From assembly GCF_023065955.2 (NCBI RefSeq), contig NW_026622908.1, positions 47,279,367 to 47,343,366 on the forward strand: a stretch of DNA of 64,000 nucleotides. The letters run 5' to 3'. The translations under genes were made by a program, and so were the position numbers. Below are positions 35,726-47,566 of the stretch, piece after piece. Every line of letters starts with the position of its first letter. Position 1 is the first letter of the stretch. Origin of the DNA: Ursus arctos. Taxonomy: Eukaryota > Chordata > Mammalia > Carnivora > Ursidae. Under the pieces are notes generated by a model. It was not told the DNA's origin and did no database searches. It saw only the letters and a list, made by a program, of their open reading frames with translations.

Positions 35726-38200
35726 TGGGGCCTGGAGGCTGAGGGAGGGTGAGCTAAGTGCCTGCTTTCCCTGTAAGCCTCCGGCATTATTTCACCTCTA
35801 AATACAAGCACACGAGAACTTTCTTTTGCTTTATTTCCCTCATGACTGGCAGTTGGTACCCTCTGACCACCTTGGCCACGTCCCCCCGCCCCCGCCTCTG
35901 GAGCCCGCAGTCGGCCCGCGGCGTCCCTGAGTTTATCTCTTCCTAGGGATTCCACACGGAGGAGCCGTCAGGAGGTATTAGTCTCTGTCTGGCCTGTCTC
36001 ACTCCGTCCAATGCCCTCAAGGTCCATCTGCATTGTTGCAACGGCAAGATTTCAAAAACATCTGAAAGGGATCAAATGCTGGACAAGAACGTCCAAACAG
36101 ACGTCCAGGCCCCGGTGACACGGGGATTGTCAACCTCCCTGCAGCGAGCGGCCTGGGACACCGGCCACCATCCACAGTCCCCGCGGGCGCCACCTGCTGC
36201 CTGAGTGTCCGGCGTGCATGAGGCAGGCCCGTGGCCCCCGCAAGAAGTCCCGGACCCCAGCTGTAACCCTGGCCCCCACAGCCAGGGCCTCGTCCGTAAC
36301 CGACAGCTGCCCTCACTGTTGTCCTGCTCCCCCGCCAGGCCCATGGGGCGCCCCGCAGCCAGGCAGCCACCTCTGTCCCCTCTGGGCACAGCTGAGGCTC
36401 CCGTCCCCCCGAGTGAACCGACCGCCTGGTCCCAGCAAGCTGCTACCACGGGGCAGCCTGGCCGGACTCGGTGGCACAGGGTCAAGCTTATGCAGGTGAC
36501 AACCAAGCTGGACCCCGGCCCACGTCCCTACCAGCCCGAGACCACTCTCAGCAAAGAGCTCTCCACCGAGCCCTGTCCCCACTGTGGCTCTGGCCCTGCA
36601 GCCCCTACCGGAACGACAGCTGCCCCCTGGAACTGCCCCGTGCAGACCCGGGGACACCATCGGCCCCCAGCTGCCAGAGCCACATCGGATGCTTTCACAT
36701 GTGCCGTAAAGTTCCTGTTCATCCTGGTCCCCCCCCACACCCCTGCCCACACACGCAGCCCACCGCCTGTGAGGGTCCCATGACCCTGCCCTCGGGTCAC
36801 CTTCTCCGGCTGGACCAGCCCTGCACTGGCTGGGGTGCAGCTGCCAGCTTGTCCGTGGACAGGTCAGGTTCGAAAACCAAAGCCGAAAGGTTTGAGACTC
36901 GCTGCGTTTCCCACAACAGCATCCTGAGCTTCCTGGCTACCAGGGCAAAGAGGGACACACTCTGGCTGCCTACTGTTCGTGGCCTCAGAGGGACACCAGA
37001 CCAGACCGGCAGCTGACGGCAAGAAAATCCTCAGGAGCTCGGTGGGGTGGGTTCCCTTCAGGTCTCACATCACGGCCCAGGGGCCCGTCTCCCCCCGAGG
37101 CCGCGCAGACGCAGGAGCAGTTAGGAGCACAGTCCGCACACCAGGCACCCTGCCCCTGAGACCCGGCTCCTCCGCTTGTCGCCTGGGCATCCCGGGCTCT
37201 GTGCCTCACCTGTAAAGTGGGCTGCGCAAAGCCTTCCTCCCCCAGGGCTGTGGGGGTGAGCTTAGCTAACAAGGCCAAGGGCTGGGTCTGCGCTGCCCCC
37301 CTCCCGGAGCGGCCGCCCCAGTGGGTGTCAGGTGGTCACAGGAAGGCCGCTGCCCCAGGCCCCAGCCGAAGACCTCAACAAAGTGGCGGCCAAGCCTCGG
37401 GCCGGCCTCGTGGATGGTGCAAGGGCGCCACCTCCCGACAAACCGCGTGCATAGCAGCGCCTCCTGAACCGGCCACGTAGGTGCGCGAAGCCCCTCCTCC
37501 CACAAGTCTCCAGCGCAGGAAACAAAACAGGCTTTTGGGGCCCAGAGTTGGTGCCTCCCTCCCGAGGGGGGCATGGGGGCAGCGGGAGCAGGGGGAGGTG
37601 GCAGGGGACGGTGCGCTGTGCCCCTGAATGATGGGATCCTGTCCACGCACTAACTGACGCTCCGAAGCAATTTAAGTGCAAATTCAGGTCTGCGCAAACC
37701 TGCAAAGGTCTGGGCAGGGGTGGTGGGGGCCGGGGGGGCGAGCAGAAGAGCAGGAGGGAACGCTCAGGCTGCCCTGCCCTGACCCCGCCTGCCCTTGCAG
37801 CTCCAGCTACAAACCCTTTAGAAGCATGTGTGCCTGGAACCCGTCCCCCTAAAGCCGAGATGGGGAGCAGGTCTGGGCCAGGTGCACGCCCAGCTCAGCG
37901 GAGCACTGCTGAGTTATGGAAAGATGGTCCAGCTCTCTCCACCCATCAAGCTCTCCTGCTCCCCAGGGTCCACCTCACCCTCGCTCTGGATCCCCTGAGA
38001 CCATCCCCGACGGCCTGGAGTCCGGTTAGGACTACGACCATGGGAACGGATGTGGCAGGAGCCACGCAGGCCTCCGGCTGAATCTCAAGGGCCCTGGTCC
38101 ATCTCCCCCGTGGCAGGCGGCCTGGCACCAGTCAGGGCAAGACGCAGAACTCGGAAGAAAAGTACAAAACAACACAGAAGAACAGTGGATGTTTTAGTGG
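35726..38200. other. GC-rich unassigned intergenic DNA
   Basis: No gene was recognised. The longest frames (up to 192 codons) are Pro/Gly/Ala-rich and overlap each other on both strands. A weak MIR-like stretch (TGCCTCACCTGTAAAGTGGG) occurs near 37200. Confidence 0.4.
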
Positions 38201-38215
38201 TACAAACAGGGACCA

Positions 38216-38266
38216 CGAAGTGACCGTGTGCCCAGCATCTCAACTGACCCTGGGCAGGTATATAAA
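38216..38266 (+). promoter_or_regulatory. K4 core promoter
   Basis: CGAAGTG, a one-base variant of GGAAGTG, is at 38216-38222. It is followed by the GCCCAGCATCTCA block shared with K2 and K6, then TATATAAA at 38259-38266, 96 nt before the ATG. Confidence 0.7.
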
Positions 38267-38354
38267 GGGCTCCCGGCCCAGGAGGCTCCACACCTGCACA
38301 CCTGTGCTCTGCACCTGCTCCTCTGACCTGCTCCGTCCTCAACCCACCAGAACC

Positions 38355-38459
38355 ATGAGCTGCTGTGGCTGTTCCGGAAGCTGTGGCTCCGGCTGTGGGG
38401 GCTGTGGCTGCTCCCAGTCCAGCTGCTGTGTCCCCTGCTGCCGCCAGGGCAGGAGCTGA
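38355..38459 (+). CDS. KRTAP5-like: K4: micro-KRTAP5 with altered C-terminus, 34 aa
   Basis: A second 34-residue KRTAP5-like frame. It starts [10 protein letters not shown], goes straight to CSQSSCCVP and ends CCRQGRS. Compared with K3 and the full-length copies, the family terminus CCQCKI is replaced by substitutions that remove two cysteines while the stop stays in place. TATATAAA is 96 nt upstream and the leader is full length. An AATAAA lies about 500 nt downstream. K3 and K4 have equal lengths and the same domain collapse. Either they share a short ancestor or the repeat array collapsed twice. The changed end suggests relaxed selection, so K4 may be a decaying copy. Confidence 0.65.
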   Translation: MSCCGCSGSCGSGCGGCGCSQSSCCVPCCRQGRS

Positions 38460-39429
38460 TATAATGGCCATGGACCTCAGGTGGCCAGCAAATCCGCTGC
38501 ATTCCCCAGGCAATGGCCACGCTCAGCCCCAGGCCCCGGAGCCCGGTTCTCAGCCTGCAACCCCCTGGAGTAGGACGGTCTGCAGCTCTTGGCCCAGACA
38601 CGGAGCCCCCCACTCCTACTCCTGGCTTCACCCTAGCAATCTGCTCCCCGCGCACCTCTGCTTTTGCCCCTCCCCCCCACAGGATCCTGAGGATGGGTCG
38701 TTCCTCCTCTGCTGTCACAACGGCCACACCACTAGCAGGGACCCAGACGACGCTGGCCCTCCAAGCCCCACCTGAGGAGGGCCGCGTCCAGCTCAGAGGC
38801 CAGGGGGCAGCGGGCACAGGTGCACCCCAGACCTGAGTGCCTCTCCTATGAGGTCCAACTTCCGCCGGCACTCAGGAGCTGTCCGGTCCATCGGCGCCTC
38901 TGCGCGTTGCCTTTGCTGTTCGTGATCTGCTACGACCCAGCTGGACTCTGGGTCCCTCCAAATAAACGTGTCCGCCCTCGTCCCTCTGAGCTCTTGGTTC
39001 TTCTGTCTCTGGTGGGCACAGGGCGGCCTCCTGAAAGCTGCCTCATTGGGCTTCGGCCTTTGGCTGCCTCTACGGTGGCCCAAGCCCTCCTCCGGGTATC
39101 TGCGTACTCCCAGTAGCGTGATGTTGAGGGACCTCTTGCAAAAAGGATCTGGACGCACATGGGTATTTCCCCTGGTGTTGAGGGAGGCCCGGGAGCCCTG
39201 AGAAGCAGCCATCCTTGAGGGAGAGCGTCTGCTCTGCCGGCCAAGGTCAGGGTCCACCCAGCCTATCCTCTTGGCCCAAACACCTGGGAGAAAAGGCGGC
39301 AGACAGACTATATGGACAAAAAGCTCAGTCTCAGTAAACCCTGTAAACCTCAGTAAACTTCCTGGTCCAGACACCTACTGTGGGACAGCAGAGTTATGTC
39401 TCAAAGGGACCTGGGAGTGGGTCACGGTA
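38460..39429. other. K4 3' flank
   Basis: It starts with family 3' sequence (GGCCATGGACCTCAGGTGG) and contains the K4 AATAAA. The remainder is unassigned. Confidence 0.4.
38961..38966 (+). promoter_or_regulatory. K4 polyadenylation signal
   Basis: AATAAA lies about 500 nt past the K4 stop and is followed by a GT/T-rich stretch. Confidence 0.5.
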
Positions 39430-39725
39430 CCCAGTTTTGTTTTGGTCAAATTGTTGTGAAGATATTTTGTAGATGCGATCAACCCTGAAATCACTGGACT
39501 TTGAGTAAAACTGATCACCTTCCATAACGTGGGTGGGCCTCGTCCAATCAGGTGAAGGCTCTGAGAGTAAAGACTGAGGTTTCCTGAGAAGGAAAGACTC
39601 GCTCAAGACAGTGACTTGGAGACCTTGCCTGAGCTGCATGCCTGCCGCCTGCCCTACGCGTTCAGGGCTTTCCAGCCCCCACAACCATATGAGTTAATTC
39701 CTCAACATAAACCTCTTTACACACA
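39430..39725. mobile_element. Ancient MER-type repeat, family not assigned
   Basis: GGACTTTGAGTAAAACTGAT, CGTGGGTGGGCCTCGTCCAA and CATATGAGTTAATTCCTCA follow a widespread mammalian repeat whose name I cannot give with confidence. Confidence 0.4.
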
Positions 39726-40860
39726 CGTATCTGATTGATTGCGCTTGTCTGGGCACAGACACGGCCCCACAGCAGAGGCGGGCAGTGGCCCTGCTGGTCT
39801 CTCCTGGGTTATAAGTGGCGATGGCATGACACAGTGCGCAGGGGTTGGCGAGAGCACCTGGCAGCTAGCTAAGACCCAAACGATTCGTGACAACATCTGA
39901 GACACTTCATGACCCCCCAGAAATATCGGGGGGCTGCCCTATTGTCTGGAGTGTCTGTTCGAGAAAGGGAAGGTTTCAAGGTGGAAAACCTGTGTCTCAC
40001 TGTTACTGGGAGATAATTTCCACCAAGGCCAGCAGGACCTGAACACTGTGACCACACGGGGCGAAGCGTGCTCTCCAGTCACCTGGGGCCCACGGCACCA
40101 CCCCCTTACCCTTGTCGGGGCCCCTTTTGTTTGTGTGGGTCAGTGTGTGGTAGGACAGCGGGAATGAGCACTGGCCAAGTGTTAGAATATTCGTTCACAA
40201 GTGCGTTTCTGGTAACGCTGATCAGGTGGTCGGAAAGGGCAGATTCCAGCTACGAGACAACCACGTCTAGGGGACGCGGCTCACAGCAGGGCCGCAATCG
40301 TTCCCTACGCGGTGCCGTGTGTAGCGAAGTTGCTGGGAGCGGATGGGAACCGGTCTCCTCACGGGGAAGAGAGTGCAGCCGCCATGGTGACCGATGTGAA
40401 CCAAACTCATTGCAGCGATTATTTCACAACGTACCCGGATCAGCGCTATGCGTCAGTTACGGCTCGGTGTAACTTGGGGGAAGTAAAATTAAATTTCACA
40501 AGCAGGGAGTTTATTTCCTGATAATAAAAGGGTAACCTTGAAAAAATAAAAAATCAATAAAAGAACATGAGTAAGCCCATGGCCTGTAAACACACGTGAC
40601 ACATGTTTTGAAGTCACGGCCTCCTCCTCCCCCCGAAACAGTGGTAAGAGGGCATAATGGTGGACAGCTGGCCCTCATCTGCCTCTGTCGTCGTCATTGT
40701 GTGCCCATACCACCCGTCATGTAACTTCCAGAACATTCCTCCATTCACTCACAAAAGACAGAGGGAAAGGGAAACCAGTGTCCAGTTGTAATTGTGAAGA
40801 TAGTGTTGACTTCCCGACACCCTGGTGGGGTGTCAGGGACCCCAGTTTGAGAAACACTGG
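39726..40860. other. Unassigned intergenic DNA
   Basis: A short A/T-rich AATAAA-dense stretch lies at 40520-40570. No gene was recognised. Confidence 0.35.
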
Positions 40861-40864
40861 GACA

Positions 40865-40965
40865 GTGGTGAGGACGGTGGGTTCTGGAGCCAGAGGCCTG
40901 GAGTTGTGTCGGACCCACCACCGGGCTACTGTATGACCTTGGGAAATGGCATCACGGCCTCTCCC
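40865..40965 (+). mobile_element. MIR element fragment
   Basis: GGTTCTGGAGCCAGAGGCCT and CTACTGTATGACCTTGGGAA match the MIR core order. Confidence 0.65.
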
Positions 40966-41595
40966 CCACATGGGGCCAGGAGAAGCCGACCGAGAGCCCA
41001 AAGCTGTGACAGGTCAGCTCTCTTGGAGTCATGGAACAACCTGGAAAAGCAGCAGCGGGACCGGCTGAGCGAAGAACTGCAGCAGAAGATGGTCAGCCCG
41101 CCAGCTAGAAGGAAACTTTAAAACAGCGTCCCCGACGTATTTCTGAGAGCGCCACATCCATAAAGAGGGCAGGCAGGTGCTACGGAATTAGGGGTGACGG
41201 GTGCTGTGGGTCACAGGCACCCAAACCGGGGCCGGGAGGGGCCTCAGCAGGGAGAGCAGACGGCCATGTGCTGGGCAGAGGCCCGGGTTCCCCCCAGGTC
41301 CCCCCTCGTGTGCTCCCCCGGACAAAGCCTCCCGTGGCGGAGTCGGCCCCGTCCTCCTCCTCACCTCCCTCTTCATGCCGGCCCCGCCCGGGCCCTTGCA
41401 CATGGTTTTCCTCCTCTGTGTTGGCCTGTGTCTTCCATCCTCCATCAGAGTGCAGAGACCCCACGCCGCACAGCGACCAGCCAAAGCCTGGGCACCTTCC
41501 TCGGTGCCTGTTCCCCCCGCTGCCACGTTACGGGGCCGCACGCAGCCACGGTGCAGAGGACAGGCTCACGTTCAGTAATACACGACCGTCCCTTC
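40966..41595. other. Unassigned intergenic DNA
   Basis: Overlapping open frames on both strands have no recognisable domain. Confidence 0.35.
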
Positions 41596-41599
41596 CTGG

Positions 41600-41975
41600 G
41601 GCTGCCGTCACTGCCGGCCTGAGACGACAGTGTGATCTTTCCCGTCTGGAGGCCGAAGTCCGACAGCAGGTGTGGGCCGAGCTCCGGAGGCTCTGGGAGA
41701 GGGTGCTTCCTGCCTCCTGCAGCTCCTGGGGCTCCAGGCGTCCAGGCTGGTGGCCACGTCGCTCCTGTCTCTACTCTGTGGTCACCTGGCCCCCTGTGTG
41801 TCCATCTCTCCTCTTCCTAGAAGGACACCAGTCCTGTCGGATCAGGGCCCACCTAGTGGCCTTGTCTTCATTCGATTATATCCGCAAAGACCCTATTTCC
41901 AACTAAGGTCACACGCCCGGGCGCCAGGGGTTAGGACTGAAGCATACATTCTGGGGGACACAATCCAAGCCCTCG
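41600..41975 (-). mobile_element. MaLR-type LTR, antisense
   Basis: GGAGGCCGAAGTCCGAC, AGAAGGACACCAGTCCTGTC, AGGGCCCACCTAGTGGCC, ACCCTATTTCCAACTAAGGT and GGGGACACAATCCA form the complement of an MLT1-like LTR. Confidence 0.6.
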
Positions 41976-43745
41976 CTCGGTCCCATCAGAGTTTATTGGG
42001 CGCCATTGTAACCACTTATTAAGGACTGTAGCCAGCTGTGTTGTTTACTTTCCTAGACCACAGAGACTTGAAACCAGGCTGGGGTGGAGGCCCAGGGTGC
42101 AGGGGGAGACGCCGGCCTGGGAGATGCACCGTCCTGGGGGAGGGGTGTTGGCTGCCCTCCCTCTCCGCCCGCACCCCTGCCCCGGGCACAGCCCTGTGGG
42201 TTTTACATCCCAGGTAGAGAAACAAACAGGAAACAAACAACACACAAAGTCCCAAAGCTGGTCACCCTGTGAGATTAAGGAAGCAGGTGGGGAGCAGAGG
42301 GATGGGGGGAGAGGCAGGAATCACGTGGAACTGTTGCCCTAGCCGGTCACTGCACCTGCAAACATGCACACTCATGCGAGTTCCCAGGGGCAGGAAGGGT
42401 GGATTGTAGGGGAAAGGCACAGAAAACAGCTTTTCGGGGGACATCAGCCCAGATCGGGAAGCGTTGAGGGAACAAGAGAGACGAAGGTCTGGGGGGTGGT
42501 CCAGCACTGCAGAACTTAGGCTGGCATCCCCTTTACATAAAGAACACCTGCAAACCCGTAAACATGAACAAAAACAACAGAAAAAGCAACAAGCGGAGTC
42601 CATATTGAGAGACACAGAGACAGGGAGAGTGAGACAGAGAGACACGAAGGGAGAGAGGGACAGAGCACACAGCCGTGGAGCACGTGGGCGTAGGGTGCCA
42701 TGAGGGGCCCCGGTGGAGGCAGGCTGCGGGCCAGGACCCACTGCACACTCCTCCTTCCTGGGAACATTCTCCTGGGCACCCGGCTGGGCGGCGGGCAGAC
42801 AGAAGCCAGGCCTGGGCAGCTCCTGTTATCATCGGCCACCCTGTTTGTTCGAACGTGCGCAAACAATTGTGGACAAGCAGACGTCTGTCAGGAGCAAATT
42901 CCGAGTGAATAAAGTGGCTGCCACCCCGTCCTCTGTGCCCCGTCGCACTGGGGCCCCTGGAGCCCCGGCTTCCCCCTGGAAACACCTGCAACGCCGTTTC
43001 CTTGTCACCTCACCCTCGAGAACGAGGAGGGGTTCTCCACCGTGTTTGGCGGGGGGACGTTTGGACTTGGAATGCACCCTGTTTCAGCAGGATACAGGGC
43101 GCTGGCGGGCATCTCTCCATGGGGGAGCAGCAGAGGCTGAGGCCATGGACCGCGGCTGGCGCTGCGTCCCCTGGGAAAGCACCAGGGGCCACCTCGGGGT
43201 AAGCGAATCAAGATGCCCCCACACCATGGGACAGTAGTGCTTTAGAGATAAAAACAAAAAAACACAAAATATGCACACACAACCAGAACACCAGCACCCA
43301 GCTGCTCCTGGACTGTCCTTGGGGGCTGCTATGGGGTCTTGACCCGTGGTGCTTGCATGGCTGGGGAGGAGGGGAAGGAACAGCTGAACGTGCAGATGGA
43401 CTGTCCTCTTGCAAACTGCACGAACCAAGCTGGATCACCCCTGGGCTGCGGTGAAGACCCCCTTCGTGTCCAGCGCCCTGGGCTTGTCCTCGTGCTGACC
43501 ACACCCGAGAGGCTCCTGCTGCACGGGGACCTCTTGACTTCATATCTCACCCTCACCCAGGTGAGGTGGCGGGAGCAGCCGGACTCAAGAACCCCCTCTA
43601 CCCGGCTCGTCTGGACTGTGCAGGTCAGGACACACAGGACATTCCTCTGTCACACAAATGGGGTCTTTTTCAGATTTCCTGTGGGAAGACCTTACAGAGC
43701 AAGGTTATACGAAGCAAAATCAGTCCCATTTTCTCCAAATAAATT
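41976..43745. other. Unassigned intergenic DNA
   Basis: A small GAGACAGAG-rich tract lies at 42605-42665. Nothing else was recognised. Confidence 0.35.
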
Positions 43746-43749
43746 CTTA

Positions 43750-43925
43750 TTTTTTTAAAGATTTTATTTATTTATTTGAGAGAGAGAACGAGCAGTGGGG
43801 GGGAGGGCAGAGGGAGAAGCAGACTCCCTGCTGAGAGCCCAACATGGGGCTCGATCCCAGGACCCTGAGATCACGACCCGAGCCAAAAGCAGATGCCTAA
43901 CCAACTGAGCCACCCAGGCGCCCCC
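43750..43925 (-). mobile_element. Can-SINE, antisense (first of a pair)
   Basis: TTTATTTATTTATTTGAGAG tail complement and GAGCCACCCAGGCGCCCC head complement. Confidence 0.92.
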
Positions 43926-43930
43926 CCTCT

Positions 43931-44123
43931 TTTAAAGATTTATTTATATATTTGAGAGGGAGGGAGAGAGAGTGCACACATGTGCGAGTGGGGGAAGGGG
44001 CACAGGGAGAGGGAATCCTGAAGCAGACCCCCCACTCAGCGTGGAGCTCGGTCCCAGCGCCCCAGGATCATGACCTGAGCTGAAGGCAGATGCTTCACCG
44101 ACTGAGCCACCCAGCCGTCCCTC
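43931..44123 (-). mobile_element. Can-SINE, antisense (second of a pair)
   Basis: It begins six bases after the previous SINE, with AGATTTATTTATATATTTGA, and ends GAGCCACCCAGCCGTCCC. CTCCAAA flanks the pair at 43733 and 44121. Confidence 0.9.
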
Positions 44124-44152
44124 CAAACAAGTTTTAAAAACTCGATGTGTCC

Positions 44153-44733
44153 CGACGTAGTGAAGAGAAGGGCCATATGCACCCCAATGTTCATAGCAGC
44201 AATGTCCACAATAGCTAAATCGTGGAAGGAGCCGAGATGCCCTTCAACAGATGACTGGATTAAGAAGTTGTGGTCCATATATACAATGGACTATTACTCA
44301 GCTTTCAGAAAGAACGAGTTCTCAACATTTGCAGCAACATGGACGGCACTGGAGGAGATAATGCTAAGTGAAATAAGTCAAGCAGAGAAAGACAACTATC
44401 ATATGATTTCTCTCATCTATGGAACATAAGAACTCGGATGATCGGTAGGGGAAGAAAGAGATAAAGAAAGGGGGGGTAATCAGAGGGGGGAATGAAGCAT
44501 GAGAGACTATGGACTATGAGAAACAAACCGAGGGCCTCAGAGGGGACGGGGGTGGGGGAATGGGATAGACTGGTGATGGGTAGTGAGGAGGGCACGTATT
44601 GCATGGTGCACTGGGTGTTATATGCAACTAATGAATCATCGAGCCTTACATCGGAAACCGGGGATGTGCTGTATGGTGACTAACATAATATAATAAAAAA
44701 CATTAAAATTTAAAAAAATTAAAATTAAAAAAA
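44153..44733 (+). mobile_element. Recent 5'-truncated L1 with perfect target duplication
   Basis: Carnivore L1 3' end: CACCCCAATGTTCATAGCAG, ATGCTAAGTGAAATAAGTCA, GTGCACTGGGTGTTATATGC, CATAATATAATAAAAAACAT, then A-rich tails. AAAAACTCGATGTGTCC is repeated exactly before (44136-44152) and after (ending 44750). Confidence 0.9.
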
Positions 44734-44750
44734 AAAAACTCGATGTGTCC

Positions 44751-46352
44751 AATCTTGTAGCTTACCAATTCCAAGTGCCGGGGCTGCTGCTGGAAACTTC
44801 CTTTGAAATATGGGCTCTGGAGCCGTGTACCCAACACCAGCAAGGATCGATCTACTGTCGTGACAAAACCCCAGGGCGCCGTGTGGCTTCTGGGACCCAA
44901 GGGAGGCATTCAGGCGAGACCAGGTGGATACGCACCCTGAAAGAGAGACGAGTCAACGGGCCCTCCCCTGTGTCAGGCAGCGTGCGCGTGTGAGGGTGGG
45001 TGTGAGTGTGCGTGAGTGCCCGGCTACATGGGTGGGTGGGCGTGGGTGCCCATGTGTTCATTGGAACAGTGGCGATGACCCATAGGACACAGTGATGGAT
45101 CCTTTTCCCCGGGGATCTCATTTCGAGAGCTGCGAAACCCACCTGCCCCACCCCATGGCTGGTACCCGGGTCAGGCCTCCTGCGGCCCCTGGACCATCAC
45201 ATCCATCCTGCCTGAAGGTCAGTCTCCTGCCTGCCCTCACCGACGCCCCCCCTGCAACCCTCCCGTGGTCCCACCTGCTGACCAAAGTTCAGCACTTGAA
45301 GCCCCAAAACCCTGGCCCTGTCAGCTGCTCCCATGCCCAAAGCTGCCTGCTTTGCTCGAGGCCTGCCCTTGGTCCGGGGTGCCCTTCTCCCCCAGCCTCC
45401 AGAGGGTCAGTCCTGACTCTGGCGAGCCGAGGGCTTCCTGGGCAGGACCTCAGAGTGTGTAAATGTCAGACATAACCCAGTCCAACTTGAACCCCTGGAG
45501 CACACTATGGTCACATGGGTGGGACAATGGGATCCACTGTCCATGTGCACTGTCCATGCACAGTCGGGGCCCTCGGTGAACCCCACCTTCCCTGCAGGGG
45601 TAGGAGCCATTACCATCTGTGTGTACAAAGGAGCAGAACAAGGCAGGGCAGACGTGCTCAAGGGTCCACTCCTGAAAGGGGCAGAGCCAGTGTCCAGCTG
45701 CGGGCGTCTGGCTCTGAATCCCTGCCTTTGCCAGGTTTCCCGTGTGGCTGGTTACCACAACCAGGAGAGGAATGAGCTGGTAGGGCACCGGGCAGCTGGA
45801 GGGGCTTCACTGGGGAGGGGCTGCGTCAGCAGTCTTACTGGGTGGAGGAGGTACCCTCTAATCACCACTTCTGCCCCCCCCCCCGCTCTGCACACTGGCT
45901 TCCTGGAATGCCAATGCACCCCCGGAACTTCCATGTCTCCACGGAGAGCGTAGGCGCCTCCCACATAGCTCCCGGGTCTCTGGGCCTGTGGACAGAGAGG
46001 GGCCCCCATTCTTGTCTAGAAGAGCAGCTCTAGACAGCAGGTGGCTCAAATGGGACAAGGTGCAAGAGAGGAGCAGGGACCACAGCCACAGCTCAGTGTC
46101 AGAGAGGAGCAGACGAGGGACTACAGTCCCCATGGGTGGACCCAACAGAATGAGCCTTCCCTGCAGCCATGGGAGCCTGCCACCTGGAAGCGAGCCAGTC
46201 ACATCTCTCCTAGCTTCCGAGCCCTCGAGAGTGGAAACACGGCAGCTCGTGATGTGGCCAGTGTTTGACGAAAGCAAGGAAAAGGGTAAACATAAAAAAT
46301 GCATATAAACAAATGTTTGTGTGATTGTTTTAAACATGGAGGCAAAAAGCAG
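44751..46352. other. Unassigned DNA upstream of K5
   Basis: It includes a short GTGTGAGTGTG-rich tract near 44985-45050 and a C-run near 45880. No gene was recognised. Confidence 0.35.
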
Positions 46353-46422
46353 AATTTCCCTGCAGAAAGTACATTAATAGCAACAGGGAAGTGACCATGT
46401 GACACCTGGGCAGGTATATAAA
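46353..46422 (+). promoter_or_regulatory. K5 promoter: AATTTCCCTG, GGAAGTG, TATA
   Basis: AATTTCCCTG is at 46353-46362, GGAAGTG at 46387-46393 (again 34 nt start to start) and TATATAAA at 46415-46422. Confidence 0.78.
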
Positions 46423-46510
46423 GGGCTCCCGGCCCAGGAGGCTCCACACCTGCACACCTGTCCTCTGCACCTGCTCCTCTGACCTGCTCCACCCTCAACC
46501 CACCAGAACC

Positions 46511-47002
46511 ATGAGCTGCTGTGGCTGTTCCGGAGGCTGTGGCTCCGGCTGTGGGGGCTGTGGGGGCTGTGGCTCTAACTGTGGGGGCTGTGGTTCCGGC
46601 TGTGGGGGCTGTGGCTCCAGCTGCTGTGTGCCCGTCTGCTGCTGCAAGCCCGTGTGCTGCTGTGTGCCAGCCTGTTCCTGCTCCAGCTGTGGGGGCTGTG
46701 GCTCATGTGGGGGCTCCAAGGGGGGCTGTGGCTCCTGTGGCTGCTCCCAGTCCAGCTGCTGCAAACCCTGCTGCTCCCAGTCCAGCTGCTGTAAACCCTG
46801 CTGCTCCCAGTCCAGCTGCTGTGTCCCCTGCTGCTCCCAGTCCAGCTGCTGTGTCCCCTGCTGCTCCCAGTCCAGCTGCTGTAAACCCTGCTGCTCCCAG
46901 TCCAGCTGCTGCAAACCCTGCTGCTCCCAGTCCAGCTGCTGTGTCCCCTGCTGCTCCCAGTCCAGCTGCTGTGTCCCCGTTTGCTGCCAGTGCAAGATCT
47001 GA
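46511..47002 (+). CDS. KRTAP5-like: K5: keratin-associated protein 5-like, 163 aa, intact
   Basis: Full-length KRTAP5-type protein with the canonical end CCQCKI and TGA. Domains in order: head [10 protein letters not shown]; Gly-Cys-Ser stretch; one [10 protein letters not shown] module at about residues 37-60; one [10 protein letters not shown] unit; then eight decapeptide-like QSSCC(K/V)PCCS units running to the C-terminus. The residue after QSSCC follows the order K K V V K K V V, the last unit leading into VCCQCKI. The tail is coded by a 30-nt repeat. TATATAAA is 96 nt upstream and the ATG has the family context. Together with K6 it is the best candidate for a fully working copy. The expected role is cysteine cross-linking of hair keratin filaments. 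Confidence 0.92.
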   Translation: MSCCGCSGGCGSGCGGCGGCGSNCGGCGSGCGGCGSSCCVPVCCCKPVCCCVPACSCSSCGGCGSCGGSKGGCGSCGCSQSSCCKPCCSQSSCCKPCCSQSSCCVPCCSQSSCCVPCCSQSSCCKPCCSQSSCCKPCCSQSSCCVPCCSQSSCCVPVCCQCKI

Positions 47003-47548
47003 GACACTGGCCACAGGCTCAGGTAATTCACTCATTTTCAGATCTCTCAGGATGCATGTTGTAGTCCTAAAGCTGTAACACTGTCATATCCTCCGGAGTT
47101 TTCTTTCCTCAGTCTCCACAGCTGGGCAGTCTGGCTACAGATGAAGGCGGATAGGGAGGGGATTAATCTCATGCCCATCACCTCCTAATGGAAAGCCAGC
47201 ATCCCCCACCTCCAGCACCACCTGGAGATGAGCCCCATGTTCCTCCTTCTCTACCCTTGCAACTTCTTGGAACTTGAGCCCCGAACCTCCCGGGACCCCT
47301 CAAACCGGTGTCTCCCTGAGCACCTGCAAGTCCGTGGTCCCTTCTGCTGTTCTTCTTGCATTTTTGGTCCAAACCAGGCATTGTGAAATCCTGCACAAGA
47401 TACTTTCTCATGGTGAAGTTTTCTCTGGCTCTTCACCTCCACCCTGATCACTCCTCCCCTGAGTGTCTTGCTCTGGCCCACTCACTCCTGCAGAGGAGGG
47501 AGTACAGGACCCAATGCAGGACCCTAAGTGGGGCAAATGGTTTCCTCA
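47003..47548. other. K5 3' flank
   Basis: It opens with family 3' sequence (ACTGGCCACAGGCTCAGG). The rest is unassigned. Confidence 0.4.
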
Positions 47549-47554
47549 GATAAA
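47549..47554 (+). promoter_or_regulatory. K5 possible variant polyadenylation signal
   Basis: GATAAA lies 547 nt past the K5 stop, just before the Can-SINE at 47567. No AATAAA is visible between the stop and the SINE. Confidence 0.25.
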
Positions 47555-47566
47555 GAATTCGGTGAA

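Noticed and set aside
34849..35955. 368-codon minus-strand open frame rich in Ser, Leu and Cys
   Set aside because: It is the shadow of the GAGACAGA array. It has no domain and no promoter context.
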